Source: Pseudomonas fluorescens (GTDB lineage: Bacteria > Pseudomonadota > Gammaproteobacteria > Pseudomonadales > Pseudomonadaceae). Taken from it: a DNA stretch of 64,000 nucleotides. The notes under the pieces were generated by a model. The model did not search any database, was not told where the DNA came from, and worked only from the letters and a program-made list of their open reading frames with translations. Each line of letters opens with the position of its first letter. Positions within the stretch are counted from its first letter, which is position 1. Location of the stretch: assembly GCF_001648775.1 (NCBI RefSeq), contig NZ_LVEJ01000022.1:83090-147089 (forward strand). Direction: 5' to 3'. Shown one piece after another: positions 42,037 through 51,086 of the stretch. The position numbers and the translations under genes were made by a program.

Positions 42037-42930
42037 TCACACCATTTCGTTACGAATCCATTCAGCCACCGACGTGCGTTTTGGTGCCCAGCCGAGCAGT
42101 TCGCGAGCGTGTTTGCCACGTACGCGGCTGTTCGAGCCGAGGCCGTAGTTGGCCATTTCATAACCCCATTCGGCTTCGGCGTCTTTTAACGGCCAGTCTT
42201 GCGGTTGGCCCAGGTTCAGGGCTTGGGCCATGGCGGTGGTCATGTCGATGAACGAGGCTTCGCCGCTTTCGACGAAATAGAAAGTACCCGGTACGTTCTT
42301 GGTCAGCGCCAGCAAGTACAGGGCGACGACGTCTTCGATGTGCACGTTGGACCAGATGTTCTGGCCGGTACCGACGTGGCGCACTACGCCGCTTTTGCGC
42401 GCCTGCTTGAGCAGTCGCGGCAATTGCACGCTGTCGCGATTGACGCCGAGGCTATGGCCGTAGATCAGCGTGTTACAGATGACGGCGGAGTTCACGCCGT
42501 CCTTCGCGGCGGCGAGGATCAGATTATCGATGGCCACACGCGCAGCTTTGTCGACGGTCGGCTCTGGCAAGTTGTCTTCGTAGTAAATGATGTCGCTGGA
42601 TTTACCGCCCGACGCATCGCCAACGATGCTCGAACCGCTGGTGTGCAGGAAGACTTTGTTGGAACCGCGCAAGGCATCGAGCAACGCTTCGACCGCGCCG
42701 CGATGGTCGCTGCTGGCCGCGTTGATCACCGCGTCGGCAGCGCTGGCTTGTTCGGCGAGCAGGGTTTTGTCGTCGAGAGTGCCTATGACCGCGGTCATGC
42801 CGAGTGCCTTGAGCTCAGCAGCCTGTTCGGCGCTGCGCACCAGACCGGTGACGGTGTGACCGGCCTGAACCAGACCGGTAGCGATCGAGCCGCCGATAAA
42901 ACCGGCAGCGCCGGTGATGAATACGTTCAT
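42037..42930 (-). CDS. SDR-family NAD(P)-dependent epimerase/dehydratase-like protein
   Basis: The 297-residue protein is an extended short-chain dehydrogenase. It has an N-terminal GxxGxxG nucleotide site (FITGAAGFIGGSIATGLV) and LHTSGSSIVGD, with Tyr and Lys in less typical positions (IIYYEDN). It is likely a quinone or carbonyl reductase or an isomerase-type SDR; the substrate is unknown. I chose the ATG at 42930 (MNVFITGAAG), the usual SDR start, over an upstream extension. It follows the LysR gene by 103 bases on the same strand. Confidence 0.83.
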   Translation of the reverse strand: MNVFITGAAGFIGGSIATGLVQAGHTVTGLVRSAEQAAELKALGMTAVIGTLDDKTLLAEQASAADAVINAASSDHRGAVEALLDALRGSNKVFLHTSGSSIVGDASGGKSSDIIYYEDNLPEPTVDKAARVAIDNLILAAAKDGVNSAVICNTLIYGHSLGVNRDSVQLPRLLKQARKSGVVRHVGTGQNIWSNVHIEDVVALYLLALTKNVPGTFYFVESGEASFIDMTTAMAQALNLGQPQDWPLKDAEAEWGYEMANYGLGSNSRVRGKHARELLGWAPKRTSVAEWIRNEMV

Positions 42931-43033
42931 GGAGTAACTCCCTGCGTGAGTAAGTGATGGGACGAGTATCGGCCCGTCGCCCAGAGGGAAAAACCCGCTC
43001 TCGGCCAATTCACTCTTGCGCAGAGGTCACGAA

Positions 43034-43945
43034 TCAGCCCTTGAAATCGGCGCTGGCGTAAGCGGCAAGCTTGCTCTGGATAAAGTCGAGGAAGCACTGA
43101 ATGCGCAACGCCAGTTGCGAGTTACGGTAGTACACGGCGTTGATCGGCTGGCGATAACCGCTGTTGAATTCGCCGAGCAGGACTTTCAAGCGCCCGGCAC
43201 GGATGTCATCGATGGTCATGAAGTGCGACAAACACGCGATGCCCTGCCCTTCCAGCGCCAAATGGCGCACGGTCTCGCCGCTGGAGGCGCTGATCGCCGG
43301 AGTGATCGGCCAACGGTCACCGTGCACATAGCGCAGCGGCCATTGATTGAGACCTTCGTTCTGAGTGAAGCCGAGCAAGGTGTGTTCGCTCAAGTCCGCC
43401 ACTTGCTGCGGCGCACCGTGCTTTTCCAGATAGGCCGGGCTGGCGACGATCAGCAGCGGACTGCAACCGAGCGAGCGCGCGTGCAGCGTTGAATCGGCGA
43501 GGGTGCCGATGCGGATGGCGACGTCGGTGCTTTGTTCCAGCAGGTCAATAATCAGGTCATTGCTGTTGAGTTCGAGCTGAATGTCCGGGTAGAGCCGGCG
43601 GAATTCATCGATGTAGGGGACGACCGCGTGGAGCATGAATGGCGAGGCGGCGTTGATCCGCAAACGTCCGGACGGGGTTTGCTGACGTGAAGACAGGCGT
43701 TCTTCCAGTTGATCCATCTGGTCGAGAATCAGCTTGGCCTGCTCGAAGAAATACTTGCCCTCCTCGGTCAGATCCATGCGCCGCGTGGTGCGGTTGATCA
43801 GCGTGGTGTCGAGCTTGGCTTCCAGCCGCGACAACGTGCGACTGACCGCCGATGGTGTCTGCCCGACCTGTTCGGCGGCAGCGGAAATCGAACCGCATTC
43901 GATCACGCAGACGAAAATCTGCAACTCATCGGATCTGGCTTTCAC
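43034..43945 (-). CDS. LysR-family transcriptional regulator
   Basis: This 303-residue regulator has an N-terminal helix-turn-helix (ISAAAEQVGQTPSAVSRTLSRLEAKL) and a LysR effector domain (SGRLRINAASPFMLHAVVPY onward). It lies between mdaB and the SDR gene, all on the same strand, and could regulate either. The N-terminus MKARSDELQIFVCVIECGS is standard for the CrgA/DhcR-like group, many of which respond to aldehydes or quinones. Confidence 0.88.
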   Translation of the reverse strand: MKARSDELQIFVCVIECGSISAAAEQVGQTPSAVSRTLSRLEAKLDTTLINRTTRRMDLTEEGKYFFEQAKLILDQMDQLEERLSSRQQTPSGRLRINAASPFMLHAVVPYIDEFRRLYPDIQLELNSNDLIIDLLEQSTDVAIRIGTLADSTLHARSLGCSPLLIVASPAYLEKHGAPQQVADLSEHTLLGFTQNEGLNQWPLRYVHGDRWPITPAISASSGETVRHLALEGQGIACLSHFMTIDDIRAGRLKVLLGEFNSGYRQPINAVYYRNSQLALRIQCFLDFIQSKLAAYASADFKG

Positions 43946-43974
43946 GGAAATTCTCTAATCGAATGCATATTCAT

Positions 43975-44004
43975 TGTGGCGAGGGAGCTTGCTCCCTCGC
44001 CACA
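43975..44004. repeat. Single REP-like palindrome
   Basis: TGTGGCGAGGGAGC and GCTCCCTCGCCACA form a perfect 14-bp stem with a TT loop. It is a variant REP hairpin between mdaB and the LysR gene and may serve as a transcription terminator or mRNA end. Confidence 0.8.
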
Positions 44005-44041
44005 GGGTTTGGCCAAGCTATTCGATAGTAGCTTGAATTGC

Positions 44042-44632
44042 TCAAGCCTTGAGGCCAAACACCTCAGTCAGATGCTGCTCATAACGCGCCACATCAGCCT
44101 CGATATTCGGCCGCTTCATCACGTCCACACAAAGGAACGTCGGCAATCCGGTCATGCCGAGAAACTCGTTGGCCTTGTGAAACGGGAAGTACACCGCGTC
44201 CACACCTTTGGCCTCGAAGAAATCCGTCGGGTCATCGAACGCTTGCTGCGGTGCATTCCAGGTCAGCGACAGCATGTACTGCTTACCCTGAATCAAACCG
44301 CCGCTGCCGTACTTTTGCGAGGCGTCGGAACGGGTGCGGCCATCGCTGGCGTAGAGGCTGCCGTGGCCTTCGGTGAATACCTCGTCGAGGTACTTCTTCA
44401 CCGTCCACGGTGCGCCCATCCACCAGCCCGGCATCTGATAAATGATCACGTCGGCCCAGAGGAATTTGGCCACTTCTTCAGCCACGTCGTAACCCTCGTC
44501 GATGATGGTGGTTTTCACGTCGACACCGCCACGATCCAGCACGCTCAGCGCCGCTTCATGCAGGGTAGTGTTGTAGCGACCATCGGAGTGGGCGAATTTT
44601 TTACCGCCATTGAGCAACAGCACTTTTTTCAT
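44042..44632 (-). CDS. mdaB: MdaB-type NAD(P)H:quinone oxidoreductase
   Basis: The 196-residue flavoprotein reduces quinones with NADPH. It has a flavodoxin-like start KKVLLLNGGKKFAHSDGRYN and the conserved IIYQMPGWWMGAPWTVKKYLDEVF, typical of MdaB. It is divergent from a YgiN-like monooxygenase gene; in E. coli mdaB and ygiN are neighbours that form a quinone redox cycle. The ATG at 44632 lies 185 bases from the divergent gene, leaving room for a shared promoter region. Confidence 0.9.
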   Translation of the reverse strand: MKKVLLLNGGKKFAHSDGRYNTTLHEAALSVLDRGGVDVKTTIIDEGYDVAEEVAKFLWADVIIYQMPGWWMGAPWTVKKYLDEVFTEGHGSLYASDGRTRSDASQKYGSGGLIQGKQYMLSLTWNAPQQAFDDPTDFFEAKGVDAVYFPFHKANEFLGMTGLPTFLCVDVMKRPNIEADVARYEQHLTEVFGLKA

Positions 44633-44817
44633 GAGAAAGCCTCGGCGCAGCCACTGGGCTGGATGGAGAAGGGAAAATGGAATGGCGGCAGATTAACGAT
44701 CCGCCTCGCGCGGAATAAGCCGTGATTACGCAAAATACATTTGACTGAAAAGCACGAATCAAACGCCGATTGTTGCAATAGGATTCGCAGCCATCTGTAT
44801 TTGAGGAGTTTTTTGCG

Positions 44818-45132
44818 ATGAGTGAACGCTTGGGTTTTATCCTGCACGCCAAGACCCGCCCGGAAAAAGCCGAGGCTTTCGAGGCACTGTTTCGCGCTTA
44901 CGTTGAGCCGAGTCGCGCCGAGCCGGGTTGCATCGAATACCACATGCTGCGCGACAAGGAAGATCCGACGCTGTTTATCTTCTACGAGATCTGGGCCTCC
45001 CAGGCGCATCTCGACGTGCATTCGAACCTGCCGCACATGAAGGCATTCTTTGAGCGGCGCATGGATTATCTGCAGCGCGATTTTGATATCCGCCAGATCG
45101 ACATGCTCAGTGAAGCCTCGGCTAACCGCTGA
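44818..45132 (+). CDS. YgiN-like antibiotic biosynthesis monooxygenase (ABM) protein
   Basis: This 104-residue protein has the ABM ferredoxin-like fold: GFILHAKTRPEKAEAFEALFRAYVEPSRAEPGCIEYH, then FYEIWASQAHLDVHSNLPHM. YgiN of E. coli oxidises menadiol to menadione. Divergence from mdaB suggests the same quinone redox pair here, coregulated from the shared 185-base region. GAGGAG precedes the ATG. Its 3' end overlaps the convergent permease gene by 11 bases. Confidence 0.85.
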   Translation: MSERLGFILHAKTRPEKAEAFEALFRAYVEPSRAEPGCIEYHMLRDKEDPTLFIFYEIWASQAHLDVHSNLPHMKAFFERRMDYLQRDFDIRQIDMLSEASANR

Positions 45133-45886
45133 TCAACAAATGGGCGCCGAGCGCGCCCAGACCGATAAAGAACACGCGCTTGAACAGCACGGCGCTGATG
45201 CGCTGGCGCAGCCACTGGCCGAGCAACATGCCAAGCACCGCCGGCAGCAGCGCCAACAGTGAAGCGCTGAGTTCACCGCCACCGAGCGCACCACGCCAGA
45301 GCAATCCAGCGGCCAGTGCCAATGTCGAAACGGTGAATGACAGGCCGAGGGCCTGAACCAGTTGATCGCGATTCAAGCCCAGCGCTTGCAGGTACGGCAC
45401 CGCCGGAATCACGAAGACACCGGTTGCTGAGGTGATGATGCCGGTGATCAAACCGCACACGGGGCCAAGCCAGGTTTCATGGCGCGGCTTGACGTGCAGC
45501 GTTGGCAGCAACAGTCCGCTCAAGGCGTAAAGCAACAGCGCCGCGCCCAGTCCACGCACCACCCAATGCCCGCCCGCCATGCCGATCGACACCGTACCGA
45601 CGCCGGTGCCGAGGAATATCATCAGCAGCATCGGCCACAAGCGTTTGATCAGCCCTCGCAAATGACCGCCGAAAGCCAGTTGCCAGACGTTGGTCAGTGT
45701 TGCCGGGATGATCAGCAACGCCGCAGCCTGCGATGGCGCCATAGCCAGACCGAGCAAACCCATGGCGACGGTGGGCAGGCCTAGGCCGATGACGCCTTTG
45801 ATCAGACCGGCGAGCATGAAGGTCATGATGACCAGCAGAGACAAGGCCAGGCCGAGGTGTTGGTAAAAATCTGTGAGAGTGTTCAT
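45122..45886 (-). CDS. TauE/SafE-family membrane permease
   Basis: The 254-residue protein has about eight membrane helices in two similar halves, with the family start LAGLIKGVIGLGLPTVAMGLLGL and the second-half repeat GLITGIITSATGVFVIPAVPYLQALGL. TauE/SafE proteins export or import organosulfonates or other small anions, mostly unassigned. I chose the ATG at 45886, where homology begins; the longer open frame runs through a REP element and is not coding. The LysR gene at 46106 is divergent and may regulate it. Confidence 0.85.
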   Translation of the reverse strand: MNTLTDFYQHLGLALSLLVIMTFMLAGLIKGVIGLGLPTVAMGLLGLAMAPSQAAALLIIPATLTNVWQLAFGGHLRGLIKRLWPMLLMIFLGTGVGTVSIGMAGGHWVVRGLGAALLLYALSGLLLPTLHVKPRHETWLGPVCGLITGIITSATGVFVIPAVPYLQALGLNRDQLVQALGLSFTVSTLALAAGLLWRGALGGGELSASLLALLPAVLGMLLGQWLRQRISAVLFKRVFFIGLGALGAHLLISG

Positions 45887-45989
45887 GGCGCTACTGTGCG
45901 CCAGTCGAGGCTGGCTGAAAATCTGCCATATACTGAGGCTGCCTCTCACCAGACAAGAGGCTGATATTCTCTTTGAGGCTTCCGGCCTC

Positions 45990-46065
45990 TTCGCGAGCAA
46001 GCTCGCTCCCACAGGGGAGTTGTGTACGACACACATCCTATGTGGGAGCGAGCTTGCTCGCGAAG
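45990..46065. repeat. REP pair (inverted)
   Basis: TCGCGAGCAAGCTCGCTCCC at about 45991 and its inverted copy TGTGGGAGCGAGCTTGCTCG at 46041 are separated by 30 bases. They lie in the divergent gap between the permease and LysR genes. Confidence 0.87.
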
Positions 46066-46105
46066 GGGCCAGCCCGAACACAACAAAAACCAGAGGCTGC
46101 CCACC

Positions 46106-46987
46106 ATGCACTTCGACCTCACCGACCTGCGCCTCTACCTGCACATCCTCGACACCGGCAACATCACCGCCGGCGCCGCCCGCAGTCATTTATCCCTGGC
46201 CGCCGCCAGCGCCAGAATCCGTGCGATGGAAGCGTCGCTGGGCACCGGGTTTCTCGAACGCGGCCGCCGTGGCGTCACGCCGACGCCGGCCGGTAAAGCG
46301 CTGGCCCAACACGCGCGCATCCTCCTGCAGCAGGCCGAACGCATGCAGCAGGATCTGGCCGACTATGCCCAAGGCGTCAAAGGTCAGGTGCGCTTGCTGT
46401 GCAACACCACCGCGATCACCGAATACCTGCCGGAAGTATTGGCGGACTTCCTGCGCGATCACCCAAATCTCGACATCGACTTGCAGGAACTGCCCAGCGC
46501 GCGCATCACTCATGCCTTGCGCCAAGGCGCGGCGGATTTAGGGATTGTGTCCGACGCGGTGGACACCAGCGACCTGCAGACCCAGCCATTTCGCGACGAT
46601 CCGCTGGTACTGATTCTGCCTCTCGACCACCCATTGTCTACCGCCACTGAGGTCACTTTCAGCGACGCTTTGCAGCATGACTTTGTAGGACTCAGCGCCG
46701 ACAGCGCCCTGGCGATTTACCTGGAAGAACAAGCCCTGCACGGCGGGGCACGCATGCAGGTGCGTATCCGCGCCGACGGTTTCGACGGGGTAATGCGCAT
46801 GGTCGGCCGTGGCGCCGGGCTGGCCATCGTGCCGCTGGCCGCCGTCGAACGCGCGGCGCAACGCCCATTCAACAGCATGACATTGAATGAGCCCTGGGCC
46901 CGTCGAACCTTGATGCTGTGTGCCAAGGATTTCACCGCCCTGCCGGGTTACGCCAAAGCCCTGCTGCACGCCTTGACTCTCCCCTAA
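46106..46987 (+). CDS. LysR-family transcriptional regulator
   Basis: This 293-residue regulator has a LysR helix-turn-helix (NITAGAARSHLSLAAASARIRAMEASL) and an effector domain with the CysB/CbbR-type region QVRLLCNTTAITEYLP. The ATG at 46106 is the family start. An upstream in-frame ATG at 46022 lies inside REP sequence and would add a nonsense leader. It is divergent from the TauE/SafE permease gene, its likely target. Confidence 0.88.
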   Translation: MHFDLTDLRLYLHILDTGNITAGAARSHLSLAAASARIRAMEASLGTGFLERGRRGVTPTPAGKALAQHARILLQQAERMQQDLADYAQGVKGQVRLLCNTTAITEYLPEVLADFLRDHPNLDIDLQELPSARITHALRQGAADLGIVSDAVDTSDLQTQPFRDDPLVLILPLDHPLSTATEVTFSDALQHDFVGLSADSALAIYLEEQALHGGARMQVRIRADGFDGVMRMVGRGAGLAIVPLAAVERAAQRPFNSMTLNEPWARRTLMLCAKDFTALPGYAKALLHALTLP

Positions 46988-47032
46988 GGGGCAGACTTCA
47001 TCCTTGGCTTTTTTTCAGCATGGACAACGACG

Positions 47033-47608
47033 ATGGGTAAACGAATTCTGCTGATTCTCGGTCATCCATCCGGCACGAGTTTCTGCGCCGCACTGGCCGA
47101 GCGTTACATCCAGTCAGCGATCGACGCCGGCCACGAAGTTCGCCAGTTACGCCTCGGCGAACTGGATTTTGACCCGGTGCTACGCGAAGGTTATCAACAG
47201 ATCCAGGTGCTGGAAGAGGCCTTGAGCGCGGCGCAGTCCGACATCCTTTGGGCCGAACACCTGACGCTGGTTTACCCGATCTGGTGGGGTGGCATTCCGG
47301 CGTTGCTCAAGGGCTTTTTTGACCGGGTGTTCCTGCCCGGTTTCGCCTTCAAATACCGTAAAGGCAAAGCCTTCCCCGATAAGCTGCTGAAGGGTCGCAC
47401 CGCACATTTATTGGTGACCATGGACACGCCGCCCTGGTACTACCGCTGGTTTTATCACATGCCCGGCCTGCATCAGGTGCGCAAGACCACCCTCGAATTC
47501 TGCGGGATCAAACCGTTACGCACGCTGACGTTTGGCCCGGTACTCGGCTCAAGTGAGCCGCAGCGAAAAACCTGGTTGCGGCAGGCGCAGGCTATCGCCG
47601 CTCACTGA
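47033..47608 (+). CDS. NAD(P)H-dependent flavodoxin-fold oxidoreductase (quinone reductase-like)
   Basis: The 191-residue protein has the NQO1/KefF-like flavodoxin fold: ILLILGHPSGTSFCAALAERYI at the start, then LTLVYPIWWGGIPALLKGFFDRVF, the FMN/FAD-binding WWGxPxxLKGxxDR pattern. It reduces quinones or nitro compounds with NAD(P)H. It is followed 47 bases later by a MerR regulator gene on the same strand, which may respond to the same electrophiles. Confidence 0.87.
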   Translation: MGKRILLILGHPSGTSFCAALAERYIQSAIDAGHEVRQLRLGELDFDPVLREGYQQIQVLEEALSAAQSDILWAEHLTLVYPIWWGGIPALLKGFFDRVFLPGFAFKYRKGKAFPDKLLKGRTAHLLVTMDTPPWYYRWFYHMPGLHQVRKTTLEFCGIKPLRTLTFGPVLGSSEPQRKTWLRQAQAIAAH

Positions 47609-47655
47609 CTCTGCTGATAATGCAGCGCGCTGTTTCACATCAAAAAAGGACTTTT

Positions 47656-48027
47656 ATGTACATCGGCCAAGCCGCACAACGCTCCGGCACCACGATCAAA
47701 AGCATCCGTCATTACGAGTCGATCGGCCTGCTGCCCACGCCCCGACGCCAGGGCAGTTATCGTCTCTACGATCAGCAGAGCGTCGAACTGCTGATCTTCA
47801 TCAAATGCGCCAAAGACATGGGTTTTCGCCTGAAGGAGTTGCAGGTGATTTTCGCAGACCACCACGGCGAAGCGATGCCTTGGGCGCGGGCGCAGCAGGC
47901 TATTGAGGCGAAGAAACGTGAAATCAGCAACACCCTGGCTGAACTCACTCGGCAATTCGCGCAACTGGAGGTGTTCGAATCCAGTCTTGAACAAGCCCGA
48001 GCCGAATGCCCGCTGGAAAAACTCTAA
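47656..48027 (+). CDS. MerR-family transcriptional regulator
   Basis: This 123-residue MerR protein has the N-terminal winged helix (YIGQAAQRSGTTIKSIRHYESIGLL) and a long dimerisation helix. It lacks the Cys residues of metal sensors apart from one near the C-terminus, and resembles CueR/SoxR-like short forms without a clear ligand. It likely controls the preceding quinone reductase gene. AAAAGGAC precedes the ATG at 47656. Confidence 0.86.
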   Translation: MYIGQAAQRSGTTIKSIRHYESIGLLPTPRRQGSYRLYDQQSVELLIFIKCAKDMGFRLKELQVIFADHHGEAMPWARAQQAIEAKKREISNTLAELTRQFAQLEVFESSLEQARAECPLEKL

Positions 48028-48134
48028 GCCTGCGCGCGTTTCTGAGCAGCTTGATGTCGACCCCAGACAACTGAGCACCGAGCGGGCGCTATAGGGTGCC
48101 ACTTCATTCCTGAAGTCCACTGCCCGGAGTCCTC

Positions 48135-48485
48135 ATGACCGCGACCGCCCCTATCACTGTTCTGCGCGACACCCATCCGCTGCCGGTACTCGATGCCTGC
48201 AAATGGGAAAAACTCGAAGGCGACCCGCACACCGTCAACCTCAATGCCTACACCAGCGAAGACGGCAGCAAGATCATGGGCACGTGGATCTGCACGCCGG
48301 GCAAGTGGCGCGTCGATTATGTGAAGTGGGAGTACTGCCATTTCCAGGAGGGCTACTGCGTCATTACCCCGGACGGCATGGCGCCGATTCACCTGCGTGC
48401 CGGCGATATTTTCGTGGTTGAGCCGGGCATGAAAGGCACGTGGGAAGTGGTCGAGACCGTGCGCAAATATTTCGTGTTCGCCTGA
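48135..48485 (+). CDS. Cupin-domain protein (DUF861-like)
   Basis: The 116-residue protein is a single cupin of the (S)-ureidoglycine aminohydrolase-like DUF861 family: GTWICTPGKWRVDYVKWEYCHFQEGYCVITPDG, then HLRAGDIFVVEPGMKGTWEV. Such proteins bind a small ligand or metal; no enzyme role can be assigned. GGAGTCCTC precedes the ATG. It stands alone between the MerR gene and the convergent mmsB terminator. Confidence 0.83.
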   Translation: MTATAPITVLRDTHPLPVLDACKWEKLEGDPHTVNLNAYTSEDGSKIMGTWICTPGKWRVDYVKWEYCHFQEGYCVITPDGMAPIHLRAGDIFVVEPGMKGTWEVVETVRKYFVFA

Positions 48486-48488
48486 TGC

Positions 48489-48525
48489 AAAAAAGCCGGG
48501 AAATCACCCGACGTGATTTCCCGGC
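48489..48525 (-). terminator. Rho-independent terminator of the mmsAB operon
   Basis: On the minus strand GCCGGGAAATCAC and GTGATTTCCCGGC form a perfect 13-bp stem followed by six T residues. It lies after mmsB, beyond a REP pair, and also just after the convergent cupin gene. Confidence 0.85.
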
Positions 48526-48550
48526 AATCAATATCGGATACCCAAAATCC

Positions 48551-48642
48551 CCTGTGGGAGCGAGCCTGCTCGCGAAAGCGCACGGTCAGTCACTTCCTTA
48601 TTGAAGCGACCGCCGTCATCGCTAGCAGGCTAGCTCCCACAG
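48551..48642. repeat. REP pair (inverted)
   Basis: CCTGTGGGAGCGAGCCTGCT at 48551 and a diverged inverted partner ending near 48642 lie between mmsB and its terminator. Confidence 0.83.
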
Positions 48643-48647
48643 TTTGT

Positions 48648-49550
48648 TCAGCGCTGTCCGTCTATTGCAGGCTTGCGATAGCTGTTGATGATCGCCGAGA
48701 AGTCTTTCCCGCCGTCCCCGCGCTGACTCATCGCCTGATACAACTGCTGCGCCACCGCGCCGAGCACCACCGGTTGGTGTGCCTGACGTGCCGCTTCCGT
48801 TGCCAGCCCGAGATCCTTGAGCATCAACTCGGCACCGAAACCACCGGTATAACCGCGCGAGGCCGGCGCTGTTTCGACGATGCCCGGCCACGGGTTGTAC
48901 ATCTCCGAACTCCAGCAACGTCCGGTCGAACTGTTGATGATCCCGGCCAACACCGACGTGTCGATACCCAATGCATCGCCCAGCGCCATCGCTTCGCTGA
49001 CGCCGACCATCGAGATCGCCAGCAGCAGGTTGTTGCAGATCTTCGCAATCTGCCCGGTACCGACTTCACCGCAATGCACGATGTTGCGGCCCATCTGCGC
49101 CAGCACGGGTTGCAGGGTCGCGAACAGTTCCGGGGTGGCGCCGACCATGAAGGTCAACGTCCCGGCGGTCGCGCCGCCGGTGCCACCGGACACCGGCGCA
49201 TCGGCCATGGCCACGCCTTGCTTGGCCGCTGCGGCCGCGACATCGCGGGCCGTCTGCGGATCGATGGTGCTGCAATCCACCGCCGGCACGCCTTTGCCGA
49301 TGCTGGCGAGCACGCCGTCTTCACCCAGCCAGACGCTGCGCACATGCACCGCGGCGGGCAACATGGTGATCACCAGTTCGGCATCCTCAGCCGCCTCACG
49401 CGCCGAAGCGCGAATGGTGCCGCCCAGTTGCTCCAGCTCCGCCAACACGGTTTTGTTCAGGTCGACCAGGTTCAGCGAGTGGCCAGCCTTGATCAGGTTG
49501 CGCGCCATCGGCGCGCCCATGTTGCCCAGCCCGATAAATGCGATTTTCAT
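48648..49550 (-). CDS. mmsB: 3-hydroxyisobutyrate dehydrogenase
   Basis: The 300-residue enzyme oxidises 3-hydroxyisobutyrate to methylmalonate semialdehyde in valine degradation, with NAD. It shows the nucleotide motif IAFIGLGNMGAPMARNL, DAPVSGGTGGATAGTL (substrate loop), and KICNNLLLAISMVGVSEAMAL (catalytic Lys region). The start at 49550 is preferred over 49556 because AGGA lies at a normal distance only from the former. It follows mmsA by nine bases in one operon. Confidence 0.93.
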   Translation of the reverse strand: MKIAFIGLGNMGAPMARNLIKAGHSLNLVDLNKTVLAELEQLGGTIRASAREAAEDAELVITMLPAAVHVRSVWLGEDGVLASIGKGVPAVDCSTIDPQTARDVAAAAAKQGVAMADAPVSGGTGGATAGTLTFMVGATPELFATLQPVLAQMGRNIVHCGEVGTGQIAKICNNLLLAISMVGVSEAMALGDALGIDTSVLAGIINSSTGRCWSSEMYNPWPGIVETAPASRGYTGGFGAELMLKDLGLATEAARQAHQPVVLGAVAQQLYQAMSQRGDGGKDFSAIINSYRKPAIDGQR

Positions 49551-49559
49551 GGCCATTCC

Positions 49560-51086
49560 TCAGCGCAGGTTGATGGTGGTGTTCACGCCATCGTTGACGC
49601 TGTCGTCATCGAACCAGCGCGCCGTGACCGTTTTGGTCTGCGTGTAAAACTGCACCACTTGCTTGCCGTACGGGCCGAGGTCGCCGAGTTTCGAACCGCG
49701 AGAACCGGTGAAGCTGAAGAACGGCACCGGCACGGGGATCGGGATGTTGATGCCGACCTGACCGACATCGATTTCCGTCTGGAATTTACGTGCCGCTGCG
49801 CCGCTCTGGGTGAACAGGCCAGTGCCGTTACCGAACGGGTTGGCATTGACCAGCGCAATCGCCTGATCAAGGGTATCGACTTCCAGCACCACCAGCACCG
49901 GGCCGAAGATTTCCTGGGTGTAGATCTGCATGTCGGTGGTCACGCCCGAGAACAGGGTCGGGCCGATAAAGTTGCCTTGCTCGTAGCCCGGCACCTTGAT
50001 GTCGCGGCCGTCCAGTTCCAGCTTGGCGCCTTCTTTGATGCCGCTTTCGATCAGCTCGAGAATCCGTGCCTTGGCTTTTTTCGAGATCACCGGGCCGACA
50101 TCGGTGCCCGGCTCGCTGCCGGCGTTGACGGTGAGTTTCTGCGCCAGCGCTTTCAGGTCCGGCAGCCATTGCTTCGCCGCGCCGACCAGCACCACCACCG
50201 AGGTGGCCATGCAACGTTGCCCGGCCGCACCGAAACCGGCGCCGACCAAGGCATTCAGTGCTTGCTCGCGATTGGCATCGGCGAGCACCACGGCGTGGTT
50301 CTTCGCGCCCATCATCGATTGCACGCGTTTGCCGTGCTTGCCGGCCAAGTCGTAAACGTGAGTACCGACAGCGGTCGAACCGACGAAGGACACCGCTTTG
50401 ATGTCCTTGTGCGTGCACAGGCCATCGACCACGTCTTTACCGCCGTGCACCACGTTCAACACGCCCGCCGGAACACCGGCCTCAATCGCCAGCTCCACCA
50501 GCAGCATGGTCGACAGCGGATCCTGTTCGGACGGCTTGAGGACGAACGTGTTGCCGCAGGCAATCGCCATCGGGAACATCCACAGCGGAATCATCGCCGG
50601 GAAGTTGAACGGGGTGATGCCGGCGCACACGCCGATCGGCTGGCGCAGGGTGTAAGTATCAACGCCGCCGGCGACGTTCTCGGCGAACTCGCCCATTTGC
50701 AGGGTGCCGATGGAGCAAGCGTGCTCGACCACTTCCAGGCCACGGAAAATATCGCCCTCGGCGTCGGCAATGGTTTTGCCTTGCTCGGCGCTCAGCACCA
50801 CGGCGATGCGTTTGGAGTGCTCGCGGATCAGCGCTTGCAGCTTGAGCATGATGCGCATGCGTGCGCCGATCGGGGTCAGTTTCCAGGTCTGGAAGGCGTG
50901 CTGGGCAGCGCTGACGGCAGCATCGACTTCAGCGGCGGTGGCGAACGGGACTTTCGCCAGCACTTGCTGGGTCGCCGGGTTGACGATGTCGTGCCACTCG
51001 GTGGTCTGCGATTCGACCCACTCGCCATTGATCAGCAGCTTGACCTTCTGGACCGTGGTTTCGTTGGGCGTAAGCGATGCGTTCAT
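49560..51086 (-). CDS. mmsA: Methylmalonate-semialdehyde dehydrogenase (CoA-acylating)
   Basis: This 508-residue aldehyde dehydrogenase turns methylmalonate semialdehyde into propionyl-CoA in valine and thymine catabolism. Marks are GVCAGITPFNFPAMIPLWMFP, FVGSTAVGTHVYD, and the catalytic Cys in GFGAAGQRCMATSVVVLVG. Length and sequence match Pseudomonas MmsA. GGAGACC precedes the ATG at 51086. A divergent LysR gene 149 bases away is the likely regulator. Confidence 0.95.
   Translation of the reverse strand: MNASLTPNETTVQKVKLLINGEWVESQTTEWHDIVNPATQQVLAKVPFATAAEVDAAVSAAQHAFQTWKLTPIGARMRIMLKLQALIREHSKRIAVVLSAEQGKTIADAEGDIFRGLEVVEHACSIGTLQMGEFAENVAGGVDTYTLRQPIGVCAGITPFNFPAMIPLWMFPMAIACGNTFVLKPSEQDPLSTMLLVELAIEAGVPAGVLNVVHGGKDVVDGLCTHKDIKAVSFVGSTAVGTHVYDLAGKHGKRVQSMMGAKNHAVVLADANREQALNALVGAGFGAAGQRCMATSVVVLVGAAKQWLPDLKALAQKLTVNAGSEPGTDVGPVISKKAKARILELIESGIKEGAKLELDGRDIKVPGYEQGNFIGPTLFSGVTTDMQIYTQEIFGPVLVVLEVDTLDQAIALVNANPFGNGTGLFTQSGAAARKFQTEIDVGQVGINIPIPVPVPFFSFTGSRGSKLGDLGPYGKQVVQFYTQTKTVTARWFDDDSVNDGVNTTINLR

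Noticed and set aside
46022..46105. An N-terminal extension of the LysR gene reading MYDTHPMWERACSRRG.
   Set aside because: The leader is translated REP sequence; the true LysR start is at 46106.
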